From Acinetobacter gyllenbergii CIP 110306 = MTCC 11365 (GTDB lineage Bacteria; Pseudomonadota; Gammaproteobacteria; Pseudomonadales; Moraxellaceae): a stretch of 64,000 nt of DNA. The notes below the pieces were generated by a model. That model worked only from the letters and a program-made list of their open reading frames with translations, was not told the origin of the DNA and ran no database searches. Positions within the stretch are counted from its first letter, which is position 1. Every line of letters begins with the position of its first letter. Where the stretch lies: the NCBI RefSeq assembly GCF_000413855.1, contig NZ_ATGG01000019.1, forward strand, positions 51,708 to 115,707, read 5' to 3'. Below are positions 47,341 to 55,383 of the stretch, in pieces. Both the position numbers and the translations under genes were made by a program.

Positions 47341-48552
47341 TTATCCAGCGACCGTTTTTGCTGGGAGTGGCTTAGACACATCTTCCTGAATGACTTGTAC
47401 TTCTTGCCCTTCGGAAAGCCGATCAATCCCCTCTAACACCACCCGTTCATTGCCTTGTAAACCCTCAACAATCTCGGTCTGTCCTTGTGAAACCGCCCCT
47501 AGTTTTAACATCCGTACTTCGGCTTTATCTTCTTTATTCACAATATAAACATAGGTGCCTTTTGCGCCATGTTGAATGGCATCACTCGGTAAATGCACCG
47601 CGTTTTGCAAAGTCTTGGCATTTAAACGAACATTAACAAATTGATTCGGAAATAACGCATCATCGAGATTGGCAAACACAGCTTTAACTTTGAGTGTGCC
47701 GGTATTCAGATCAATCTGGTTATCCAATGCTTGAACTGAGCCTGTGGCCAATTGTTTTTGTTCTGCACGATCCCAAGCACTGACTTGAATGCTTTGCTTA
47801 TTTTTTGTGGCTTGGCGCACTGTGTCTAAATAATTTTCTGCAATCGCAAACTGAATATACACAGGATGGATTTGGGTAATGCTCAGTAAACCTGTTGCTT
47901 CATTGGCTTGGATTAAATTACCTGCATCCTTGAGACGAAAACCAACACGCCCCTCAATCGGTGCATATATTTTGGTATAAGACAGTTGTAACTTTGCCGT
48001 ATCGACCTGTGCTTGGTTGGCTTGCATCTGTCCCTTGAGTTGATTAACCAAGGCTTGCTGTTGATCGACCTGCTGTTTGGCAATCGAGTCTTGTTTATAC
48101 AGCAATTGATAACGATTCAATTCGGTTTGTGCATTTTGCAACTGCGCTAAATTTTGTTGCTGTGTGCCTTGTGCCTGCGCCAATGCCACCTGAAATGGGG
48201 TCGGGTCAATTTGTGCCAGCAACTGCCCTTTCTTGATATATTGTCCCTCTTCGAAATACAGCTTTTGTAGTACACCTGATACCTGACTTTGCACATTCAC
48301 GGTATTGGCTGGCACGACCGTACCAATCGCCTTAATTTGTAATTGCAAGTCGCCCCGTTGTACCCCGACCACACGCACAGGCACGGGTTTGCTCCATTGG
48401 CTAAATGACTCTTGTTTATTTGCTTGCGACGTCTTCCAATAATTCCATCCCCATGCAATCAGCAATAGAAGCACCAATAATGTAATCAACCATTTGATTT
48501 TATTAGATCGAGAATGCTGTTGTGGTTTTAAATCAATCTGTTGTTCACTCAT
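47341..48552 (-). CDS. RND membrane-fusion protein (MdtA/MuxA-like)
   Basis: This periplasmic adaptor links the RND pumps to the outer-membrane channel. It is 403 aa with a cytoplasmic N-terminus, one membrane anchor (residues 18-38, IKWLITLLVLLLLIAWGWNYW), a lipoyl/barrel-sandwich domain (VSGVLQKLYFEEGQYIKKGQ, LSYTKIYAPIEGRVGFR) and an alpha-hairpin of about 100 residues (QAQGTQQQNLAQLQNAQTEL). The C-terminal MP domain includes DNQIDLNTGTLKVKAVFANL. It is the first gene of the efflux operon. The gap to the plus-strand sigma-factor gene is short, and the two units are divergent with a Fur-like box near the sigma gene. Confidence 0.91.
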   Translation of the reverse strand: MSEQQIDLKPQQHSRSNKIKWLITLLVLLLLIAWGWNYWKTSQANKQESFSQWSKPVPVRVVGVQRGDLQLQIKAIGTVVPANTVNVQSQVSGVLQKLYFEEGQYIKKGQLLAQIDPTPFQVALAQAQGTQQQNLAQLQNAQTELNRYQLLYKQDSIAKQQVDQQQALVNQLKGQMQANQAQVDTAKLQLSYTKIYAPIEGRVGFRLKDAGNLIQANEATGLLSITQIHPVYIQFAIAENYLDTVRQATKNKQSIQVSAWDRAEQKQLATGSVQALDNQIDLNTGTLKVKAVFANLDDALFPNQFVNVRLNAKTLQNAVHLPSDAIQHGAKGTYVYIVNKEDKAEVRMLKLGAVSQGQTEIVEGLQGNERVVLEGIDRLSEGQEVQVIQEDVSKPLPAKTVAG

Positions 48553-48700
48553 GACATACTCTACTTAATCAAACGAAAGGCATTAAAAAGATGGGAGAGG
48601 TAGAGAACAATAAAAGTTCCCTTACATTGGTTTAGTCGAACGAAAATCAAAATCAGCTCAATTTTTTCTGTAAAAGTATGTATACAATTTTATTGATATT

Positions 48701-48719
48701 AATAACAATTATCATTACT
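48701..48719. promoter_or_regulatory. Fur-box-like sequence before the ECF sigma factor
   Basis: AATAACAATTATCATTACT matches the Fur consensus GATAATGATAATCATTATC at 13 of 19 positions. It lies about 66 bases before the FecI-type ATG, suitable for iron repression. Confidence 0.55.
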
Positions 48720-48784
48720 ATTTGAAAATATTTTTTCATCCTCTTGTGATTGGCTTCTCCCCGCCAATATCTGGACTCCCCGTC

Positions 48785-49300
48785 ATGAACCTAAATGTAG
48801 AAAAACAGTTATGGTTTAGCCAAGTTTATCAAGCCCAGCAAAGCACGCTGTTGTCATGGTTTAAGCATAAACTGCAACATCATCACCAATCTGAAGATTT
48901 GAGTCAGGAGGTGTTCTACCGTGCCTTAAAAAGTGATTATTGCTTTGAAAAGATTAAAGAACCCCAAGCTTGGCTGATGGGCATCGCCAAACACGTGATC
49001 ATTGACCATTGGCGTCGCCAACATATTGAACATTTATATTTAGATGCACTTGCACAACTGCCAGAAGAATACTATCCCTCAGCTGAATACGAAGTCTGTA
49101 TTCGTGAAACGCTTTATCAAGTGCATTTGATGCTGGAAAAGCTACCTCGGCGTACCGCACAGGTATTTTTATTATCGCAACTGGATGGACTAACTTATCG
49201 TACCATTAGTGAAAAACTGGATATTTCTGAAGCAACAGTCAAAAGAGAGATGAAACAGGCTTTCTTGGCCTGCATAAGTCTTTATAATCAGACTGATTAA
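48785..49300 (+). CDS. FecI-like ECF sigma factor (iron-starvation type)
   Basis: This is an ECF sigma factor that directs transcription of a TonB receptor when the receptor-FecR signal arrives. It is about 171 aa. Region 2 (SEDLSQEVFYRALKSD, AWLMGIAKHVIIDHWRR) and region 4 (AQVFLLSQLDGLTYRTISEK then LDISEATVKREMKQA) are both clear. The frame opens upstream at TTG 48722, but that would run through the Fur-like box; ATG 48785 gives the short family N-terminus (MNLNVEKQLWFSQVYQ). The Shine-Dalgarno before it is weak. FecR follows 22 bp later. Confidence 0.88.
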   Translation: MNLNVEKQLWFSQVYQAQQSTLLSWFKHKLQHHHQSEDLSQEVFYRALKSDYCFEKIKEPQAWLMGIAKHVIIDHWRRQHIEHLYLDALAQLPEEYYPSAEYEVCIRETLYQVHLMLEKLPRRTAQVFLLSQLDGLTYRTISEKLDISEATVKREMKQAFLACISLYNQTD

Positions 49301-49322
49301 TTGCTGAGTTTTCTTTGTTGCT

Positions 49323-50279
49323 ATGTCTCAAACCCCGAAAATCCCTGATCATGTATTGGATCAAGCCGCCGATTGGCTGGTGCTCTTACATTCAGGTGAA
49401 ATGACTGAGTTACAGCAACAACAATTTGAACAATGGCAGGCAGAAAAACAAGAACATGCCTTCGCCATTCAGCACATCAATAGATTTACACAGGGCTTAT
49501 CAGGTTTATCCAACCATTTTCCCTCAGAATCCTTAGTCCAGTCCAAGCAAAAATTTAATCTGAGCACGAAACGAAATATGCTGCTCAGCCTGTCAGGATT
49601 GATGGTTATCGGTTGCGGCATATATCTATTGCCTTGGGCAAAATGGCAGTCTGATGATCATACCAAGGTCGGTGAAATTAAAACTGTTGCACTGCAAGAT
49701 GGTTCAACCTTGATCTTGGCCAGTGATAGTTATATCAAGGTGGATTTCTCCGAACAGACTCGGCAAATTCAACTGATCGAAGGTGAAATTTATATCCAAA
49801 CCGCCAAAGATCCACAACACCGCCCCTTTATGGTCAACACCAAAGATGGTGCGATTGAAGCTTTAGGCACTCAATTTACGGTGCGCCAAGAACAAGATGA
49901 TCAAACTCGGGTCAAAGTCTATCAACATGCAGTCGCTTTACAGCCGCAGGATTCTGGGCAACGGCAGATTTTACAGCAAGGTCAACGTGCATATTTCGAC
50001 AGCCAACAGATCTCTAAACCGTTGCCATTGAATAATGAGCAACCTTACTGGACTCAACAATTACTGGTGGTAGAACAATGGCCACTAGAAAAGGTCATTG
50101 GTGAACTGTATCGTTATAAAAAGGGCACTTATTTCATCACACCTGAATTAAAAGACCTTCGCGTTTCAGGCGTGTTTTCATTAAAGAATCCTCAACAAAG
50201 CTTAGAGACACTGGCCTATACGCATCAACTTGAGCTGAGCTACTACACTCCATATGTATTAAAAATAAAAAAAAGATAA
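49323..50279 (+). CDS. FecR-like anti-sigma/signal transducer
   Basis: FecR receives the signal from the receptor's STN domain in the periplasm and controls the ECF sigma factor in the cytoplasm. It is 318 aa. The cytoplasmic N-terminus has the DUF4880-type ADWLVLLHSGEMTELQQQQF, and a single membrane helix follows (about 88-106, LLSLSGLMVIGCGIYLLPW). The periplasmic FecR domain (about 120-215) includes LQDGSTLILASDSYIKVDF and EALGTQFTVRQEQ. It is flanked by fecI and the STN-type receptor, 66 bp before the latter. This completes a classical cell-surface-signalling triplet. Confidence 0.9.
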   Translation: MSQTPKIPDHVLDQAADWLVLLHSGEMTELQQQQFEQWQAEKQEHAFAIQHINRFTQGLSGLSNHFPSESLVQSKQKFNLSTKRNMLLSLSGLMVIGCGIYLLPWAKWQSDDHTKVGEIKTVALQDGSTLILASDSYIKVDFSEQTRQIQLIEGEIYIQTAKDPQHRPFMVNTKDGAIEALGTQFTVRQEQDDQTRVKVYQHAVALQPQDSGQRQILQQGQRAYFDSQQISKPLPLNNEQPYWTQQLLVVEQWPLEKVIGELYRYKKGTYFITPELKDLRVSGVFSLKNPQQSLETLAYTHQLELSYYTPYVLKIKKR

Positions 50280-50345
50280 AAAGATGATCCTTTTTTCAAT
50301 CTGATCCGACTTATAGAGAAATACACTCCCAGTTGAGAAGACCAC

Positions 50346-52853
50346 ATGAAGGATTATCAGGCGAAAACGACCTTAGCGCTGGCTGTACGCGCCGTTTTAT
50401 GGGGCATGCCACTCAGTATTGCCAGCATTGCAACAACGTCTGCTTATGCTGCTAATGTTTATCAGATTTCAATTAGCTCAACCACACTCGACCAAGCATT
50501 GAAGCAACTCGCCATTCAAACTGGAACGACCATCAGTTATGACTCGACTGCGCTTGCAAAAATAAAAAGCGTTTCACTGAAAGGGAATTATTCAGTAGAA
50601 ACTGCTTTAGAGACTTTGCTCAAACCACATGCATTTGAAGCAGTCAAAGTTGCCAATGCTGGATATAGCATTCAAGCCAAAGCAACTGTGGCTGCTATTG
50701 AACCTAAAGTGGTTCAATTAGAAGCAATTCACACCAAGGCAAATACAACTGAATTAAATCAAAATAGCGAAACTGGCGTCGCACAATTAGCAACGATTCA
50801 TTTGAGTGCCGATAAAGGCAAAAATCTCACCACAGAAGGTTCTGGTTCCTATACAGCCAAAGCAACAACAGCATCGACAGGGTTGGCTCTTTCACTCAAA
50901 GAAACGCCACAATTGGTGAGTGTCATTACCCGCCAACAAATGGAAGATCAAAACCTGACGCAACTGACCGACGTTGTTTCACAGGCCGCAGGATTAAGCA
51001 TTAACCAAAGCGGTAACATTGGCAGTGATAATTCGCCTATTTATGCACGTGGTCAAACGGTTGATAACTATTTGCTCGATGGCGTAAAGCTGATGAGTTC
51101 ATATAGTAGTATTTTCCAAAGTCAGGACACCGCTTTATTTGACCGTGTTGAAGTCGTACGTGGTGCAAATGGTTTAATGACTGGTGCAGGCTCTGCCAGT
51201 GCCAGTATTAATATGGTACGAAAGAAACCTCTACAAGATTTTAAAGCCTCTGTCAGCACTAGTGCAGGTTCATGGGACACATATCGTACCGATGTCGATG
51301 TTTCAGCCCCATTAAACCAAGCTGGAACAATCCGCGGACGTACCGTTTTAGCCTATCAAACAGGTGACTCTTATATCGACCGCTATAGTGAAAAACGTAA
51401 AATTGCCTACGGTGTCGTTGAGGCAGACCTTACAGAAAGAACCAAAGCCAGTTTAGGAATCAGCTATCAACAGATGGATATTTCAGGTATTGCCCGCGGC
51501 GGTTTACCTTCATTTTATACCGATGGCACTTTAATTAATTGGTCACGTTCGGACTCAAACGCTGCAAGTTGGAGTAAGTCTGATCGAACAACAACAGCTT
51601 ATTTTGCAGATGTGGAACACCAGTTTAACGAACGCTGGAAACTCAAAGGTATCATATCTCGTACGATCACAGCCTCTGATGAAATTGTCGGTTATGGTTA
51701 CTCGCGTTCAGGAATTAATAAAGAAACTGGGGCTGGTACTTTACTTTATGGATCTCATTGGGACTACGAACCAACTCAGGACTTATTTAACTTAACCTTA
51801 AATGGTTCATTTGACTTATTTAAGCAAAGTCATGATCTGGTTTTAGGTACCACCTACACCAAAAGTAAAAATAAACGCCCAACCTATTCGGGTTGGAGTG
51901 TGAACACTTTAGATAATATTTTCGAATGGGATGGAAATACACCTACGCGTCCTGAAATGCCAATTGGTGGCTGGTACAGCAATGATGAAAAGAGCCAATC
52001 TGTATTTGGTGCGATACGTCTAAAACTTGCAGATCCACTGGCAGTGATTTTAGGAACACGTTTAGAAAATTGGCAACGCATAGATAAGGACTACACCAAC
52101 TCTAATCAAGAACTCGTTCCTTCAAAACGTGAAGAAAAAAATAAATTCATTCCTTATGTTGGTATTACCTATGAATTAACAGAGCAATGGACAGGTTATG
52201 CAAGCTATACCAATATTTTCTTACCACAAGATAAGCAAACCACCACAGGTAGCTATATCGATCCACTGATCGGAAATAGCACAGAACTGGGGATTAAAGG
52301 TGAATTCTTTGATAACCAACTAAACTTTGGTGCTGCAATATACCAAACTCAAGAAGATAATAAAGACATTGCGATAGAAGGAGCAACGACACCAAATGGC
52401 TCTCAAGCATACCGTACCGAATCTGGTACAAAAAGCCGCGGCTTTGAGTTAGAAACCACAGGTAAACTCACTGATACTTGGCAGCTCTCTGCCAGTTTTT
52501 CTCGAAATCTATCTCAGGACAAAAATGGCAAAAACTTAAATACCAGCATTCCAAACAACACGGCTAAACTATTTACCACTTATACTCTGCCTTATCTCGA
52601 TGAAGCACTAACAATTGGTGGTGGCGTTCGTTGGCAAAGTGAAATTTATCAAGATGGTGGACCAAATGGCGTTCGCTTCACTCAAGACAGCTATGCTTTA
52701 GTCGACTTAATGGCACGTTATAAAATCAACGAAAATCTGTTGGTAAATTTCAACCTAAATAACCTGTTTAATGAAAAATATCATTTGGCGACCACCAATA
52801 GTTATTATGGTGCGCCAACTAATTTCCGCGTGGGTTTGAAATATGACTGGTAA
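50346..52853 (+). CDS. TonB-dependent siderophore receptor with STN signalling domain
   Basis: This is an outer-membrane ferric-siderophore receptor of the FpvA/FecA type, 835 aa. After the signal peptide (cut near ATTSAYA, about residue 35), an STN/secretin-like domain (about 38-105) signals to FecR: ISISSTTLDQALKQLAIQTG and VETALETLLKPHAFEAV. The plug follows (about 180-300: ETPQLVSVITRQQMEDQNL, DRVEVVRGANGLMTGAGS). The barrel then ends in Trp (FRVGLKYDW). It completes the fecI-fecR-receptor triplet and ends at a strong terminator. The ligand, perhaps a hydroxamate, cannot be read from sequence. Confidence 0.92.
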   Translation: MKDYQAKTTLALAVRAVLWGMPLSIASIATTSAYAANVYQISISSTTLDQALKQLAIQTGTTISYDSTALAKIKSVSLKGNYSVETALETLLKPHAFEAVKVANAGYSIQAKATVAAIEPKVVQLEAIHTKANTTELNQNSETGVAQLATIHLSADKGKNLTTEGSGSYTAKATTASTGLALSLKETPQLVSVITRQQMEDQNLTQLTDVVSQAAGLSINQSGNIGSDNSPIYARGQTVDNYLLDGVKLMSSYSSIFQSQDTALFDRVEVVRGANGLMTGAGSASASINMVRKKPLQDFKASVSTSAGSWDTYRTDVDVSAPLNQAGTIRGRTVLAYQTGDSYIDRYSEKRKIAYGVVEADLTERTKASLGISYQQMDISGIARGGLPSFYTDGTLINWSRSDSNAASWSKSDRTTTAYFADVEHQFNERWKLKGIISRTITASDEIVGYGYSRSGINKETGAGTLLYGSHWDYEPTQDLFNLTLNGSFDLFKQSHDLVLGTTYTKSKNKRPTYSGWSVNTLDNIFEWDGNTPTRPEMPIGGWYSNDEKSQSVFGAIRLKLADPLAVILGTRLENWQRIDKDYTNSNQELVPSKREEKNKFIPYVGITYELTEQWTGYASYTNIFLPQDKQTTTGSYIDPLIGNSTELGIKGEFFDNQLNFGAAIYQTQEDNKDIAIEGATTPNGSQAYRTESGTKSRGFELETTGKLTDTWQLSASFSRNLSQDKNGKNLNTSIPNNTAKLFTTYTLPYLDEALTIGGGVRWQSEIYQDGGPNGVRFTQDSYALVDLMARYKINENLLVNFNLNNLFNEKYHLATTNSYYGAPTNFRVGLKYDW

Positions 52854-52881
52854 GCCAAACTAGCCTTATCTTTCATTCACA

Positions 52882-52917
52882 AATAAAAAGAGGAAACGAA
52901 AGTTTCCTCTTTTTATT
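52882..52917. terminator. bidirectional terminator with GAAA tetraloop
   Basis: A perfect 16-bp stem (52882-52897 with 52902-52917) has loop GAAA and AT-rich ends giving U-tracts on both strands. It sits between the converging STN receptor and DUF3325 genes. Confidence 0.93.
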
Positions 52918-52938
52918 TAACTACGATGCAGCCAAAGC

Positions 52939-53274
52939 TTAAATCAAGGTCACAATCAGCATTAGCCCAAATAAAACAGTCATAATCACATTGGCCTGCA
53001 AGAGTTTTTTAGGCTGATACGTTAGTAATAAGCCCACCGCCAAAGCAGCAAAGGTGATACACCCCAACCACTCAGATAAGCCGACAGAAGCCCCTTTTAA
53101 ATAAATCATGACCAACGCAGATATAAGAAGAATTACCCAACCTGTAATTTCAAAACATCGGCTCGTTTGAGCTGAAATCTGAGAACTAAAAATATCACGC
53201 TGATGCTTACTCATCCCGCACGCAAGCGCCGATAAGGCCACCACAGCAACACACCACAACATCATTGCTGCCAT
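52939..53274 (-). CDS. DUF3325-like small membrane protein of iron-uptake loci
   Basis: This 111-aa, three- to four-helix membrane protein resembles DUF3325, which occurs with PepSY-TM and DUF3649 proteins in siderophore-receptor loci. Helices are visible at about 1-18 (MLWCVAVVALSALACGMSKHQ), 38-60, 65-85 and 90-110. The SKHQ segment after the first helix is characteristic. It overlaps the PepSY gene stop by one base (TAATG), so translation is coupled. It is the last gene of the DUF3649-PepSY-DUF3325 set. The role in iron import is inferred from genomic association. Confidence 0.75.
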   Translation of the reverse strand: MAAMMLWCVAVVALSALACGMSKHQRDIFSSQISAQTSRCFEITGWVILLISALVMIYLKGASVGLSEWLGCITFAALAVGLLLTYQPKKLLQANVIMTVLFGLMLIVTLI

Positions 53275-54971
53275 TATGCTTGCTCCTGTACAGCTTGAAC
53301 CTTAGGCTGTTTTTTCTGCTTCAGTGGCAGGCCTTGGTAACGCTTTAACTTGTAGTACGAATAGATAAAAATCAGACCTAAAATAATACACACCAGATCA
53401 AAACTGGCGATCATCCATTGTCCATGATAGATACTCATCCACAACGCCTGCCCGCCTGTAAGGAAATTCAGGATAGGCATAAACAGGAACAGTACGGCTG
53501 CTAAAGCCAGTTGTTCCAACCATGCGGGACGATGCGCTCGAATAGCCGCATGAATTAAACACAGCAGCCATACGATAAAGAACACATTAATCTCTAACGG
53601 AGAACGTTCTGCCAACTGAGCTGGGATAAAACGATTGGCAATAAAATAAGCCGCACAGGCAATTGGTAGACCTGTGATTGCAGCAATATTCAGAACCTCA
53701 ACTACGCGATGACCAAACGGCTTATATCCCAGTTTCTGCACGTCTGGAATACGTTTCACCACCCACAAAATCAGACCTGAAGCCACCATCATGGTACCCA
53801 AGATACCCGATAAAAATAATAACCAACGTAGGACTGAATCCACACCATGTGCCATATGTAACCAAGTCACTAAGGTATAAATGGCTTTTGATGCCGAGTT
53901 AACAGGCTTGGCTTCATCAATCAGTTGTCCTGTCACCGCATTAAACTTCATTGAAGGAATGCTTTCTCGATCAAGCAATGTGGTGGTATGGGTTGCATTG
54001 AACTGAACGTCTGCTTCTACGGTATTCGGTTTATTCACACGAATTGAAGCAATCGGATTATCTGCCCAACCTTGTTGAACGTAATGACTTAATGTCAGCA
54101 AATTCACCATCGGTGCTGCTGCAAGTACAGGTGCTGCTTGTTCGGCCTCACCACGACGGCCCCCCCCTCGATTGCCACGCCCTTCCTCTGCTGCTTGTTT
54201 TTGTTTTTGCTCTGCCAATAACCGTGCTTGCTCAGGTGTTTTAGCAACAGGTTCATTCAGCATTTGATAGAAATTCTGACCGTTTCCATAATGGCTGTTC
54301 ATCGCCCAAGGCATAAACATGAACATTAACAGCAGCAAACCACTAAAGGTGATCATGATATGAAAAGGTAAAGCAAACACAGCCGTTGCATTATGAGCAT
54401 CGAGCCATGAACGCTGTCCTTTGGCTGGACGGAAAGTAAAGAAATCTTTGAAAATCTTTTTATGGGTGATAATACCGCTGATAATCGCCACAAACATGAA
54501 TAAGGTTGCGATACCAACAATCCAACGCCCCCATATACGTGGCATACCATAAAGTTCAAAGTGGAAGCGATACAAGAAACCACCACCGCGCGTTTCTCGC
54601 GCTTTAATCTCTTGGCCCGTTTGAGCATCTAAATAGATTTCACCACCCCGACGGCGGCCTTCACCCGGCTTACGGATATTCAGCATAATGGCAGGTTGGC
54701 GTTCATTGGCAAAACGGATATTCCAACTTTCGGCAGGCTGCCCATTTTGCTGCAAATACTGTAGTGCATAACCCAATTGTTGCTGCTGTGAAGTATTATT
54801 CACAGACTGATGCAATTCAGGTTTCATCCACACCGTAATTTCATTTTGGAAAAAACTGAGCGTACCCGTCAGAAAAACTGCATAAAGCAACCATCCCAAG
54901 AGCAGGCTTGTCCATGTATGTAACCATGACATCGACTGGCGAGGGCCTTCATTTTTACCATCAACACGCAT
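53274..54971 (-). CDS. PepSY-associated transmembrane protein (putative reductase of siderophore uptake)
   Basis: This is a 565-aa membrane protein with at least four helices and large periplasmic loops of the PepSY_TM type. Members of this group in siderophore loci are proposed inner-membrane reductases that release iron. The N-terminus has SMSWLHTWTSLLLGWLLYAV, a typical His-containing first helix. FRFHFELYGMP-like residues and HNATAVFALPFHIMITFSG hold further conserved His residues. An unusual Gly/Arg-rich low-complexity insertion (about residues 260-285, EEGRGNRGGGRRGEAEQ) lies in a loop. The stop overlaps the next ATG by one base. The preceding DUF3649 gene is only 4 bp upstream, and its last codons hold the ribosome site. 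Confidence 0.85.
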   Translation of the reverse strand: MRVDGKNEGPRQSMSWLHTWTSLLLGWLLYAVFLTGTLSFFQNEITVWMKPELHQSVNNTSQQQQLGYALQYLQQNGQPAESWNIRFANERQPAIMLNIRKPGEGRRRGGEIYLDAQTGQEIKARETRGGGFLYRFHFELYGMPRIWGRWIVGIATLFMFVAIISGIITHKKIFKDFFTFRPAKGQRSWLDAHNATAVFALPFHIMITFSGLLLLMFMFMPWAMNSHYGNGQNFYQMLNEPVAKTPEQARLLAEQKQKQAAEEGRGNRGGGRRGEAEQAAPVLAAAPMVNLLTLSHYVQQGWADNPIASIRVNKPNTVEADVQFNATHTTTLLDRESIPSMKFNAVTGQLIDEAKPVNSASKAIYTLVTWLHMAHGVDSVLRWLLFLSGILGTMMVASGLILWVVKRIPDVQKLGYKPFGHRVVEVLNIAAITGLPIACAAYFIANRFIPAQLAERSPLEINVFFIVWLLCLIHAAIRAHRPAWLEQLALAAVLFLFMPILNFLTGGQALWMSIYHGQWMIASFDLVCIILGLIFIYSYYKLKRYQGLPLKQKKQPKVQAVQEQA

Positions 54972-54975
54972 GACT

Positions 54976-55323
54976 TTACCCTTTTAAAAACCAATAAATC
55001 AACGTCATCAATACACTGGGAACAATAACGCCTAACCAGACTTTCGAGGTAGAGTTGACCAGAAACACCCAAATGAACACGGCACAATGAATCACAAATG
55101 CCAGCATGGTCGCCCCAAACACGGCATTGGCTTTGGAAGGTTCAGCTGAAAACAGGAAACCCATCAACATTGCAGCAATCGCAGCAAAGTAATAACCACC
55201 AAAAATGGCCAAGACAAAACGTGAAAAAATCATCAATCGATATTTAATCAATGATGATTGTTCCACCTTCTTTTTTGTGATCCTCTTGGCGGAGGCCAAG
55301 GGCACAGACGCTTCAATATTCAT
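54976..55323 (-). CDS. DUF3649-like small membrane protein of iron-uptake loci
   Basis: This is a 115-aa membrane protein resembling DUF3649, which accompanies PepSY-TM proteins in siderophore receptor loci. Three helices are visible: IFSRFVLAIFGGYYFAAIAA, AVFGATMLAFVIHCAVFIWV and VWLGVIVPSVLMTLIYWFLK. The short basic N-terminus (SAKRITKKKVEQ) is cytoplasmic by the positive-inside rule. It is the first gene of the three-gene DUF3649-PepSY-DUF3325 set, and is 60 bp after the large TonB receptor on the same strand, so all four may be one transcript. Function is inferred from context. Confidence 0.75.
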   Translation of the reverse strand: MNIEASVPLASAKRITKKKVEQSSLIKYRLMIFSRFVLAIFGGYYFAAIAAMLMGFLFSAEPSKANAVFGATMLAFVIHCAVFIWVFLVNSTSKVWLGVIVPSVLMTLIYWFLKG

Positions 55324-55383
55324 AAAAGATACCTAGTCTGGTGACGATGATGCAAAATAATCGCCACCAGCATTTCAGGAAGA

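Noticed and set aside
47337..47426. Longer start of the first RND gene, overlapping the fusion gene
   Set aside because: The extra residues are charged and unlike the family. The ATG at 47336 sits 4 bases after the fusion-gene stop.
48722..48784. Upstream TTG start of the ECF sigma gene
   Set aside because: It would put the start directly against the Fur-like box and add a non-homologous leader. The ATG at 48785 fits the family N-terminus.
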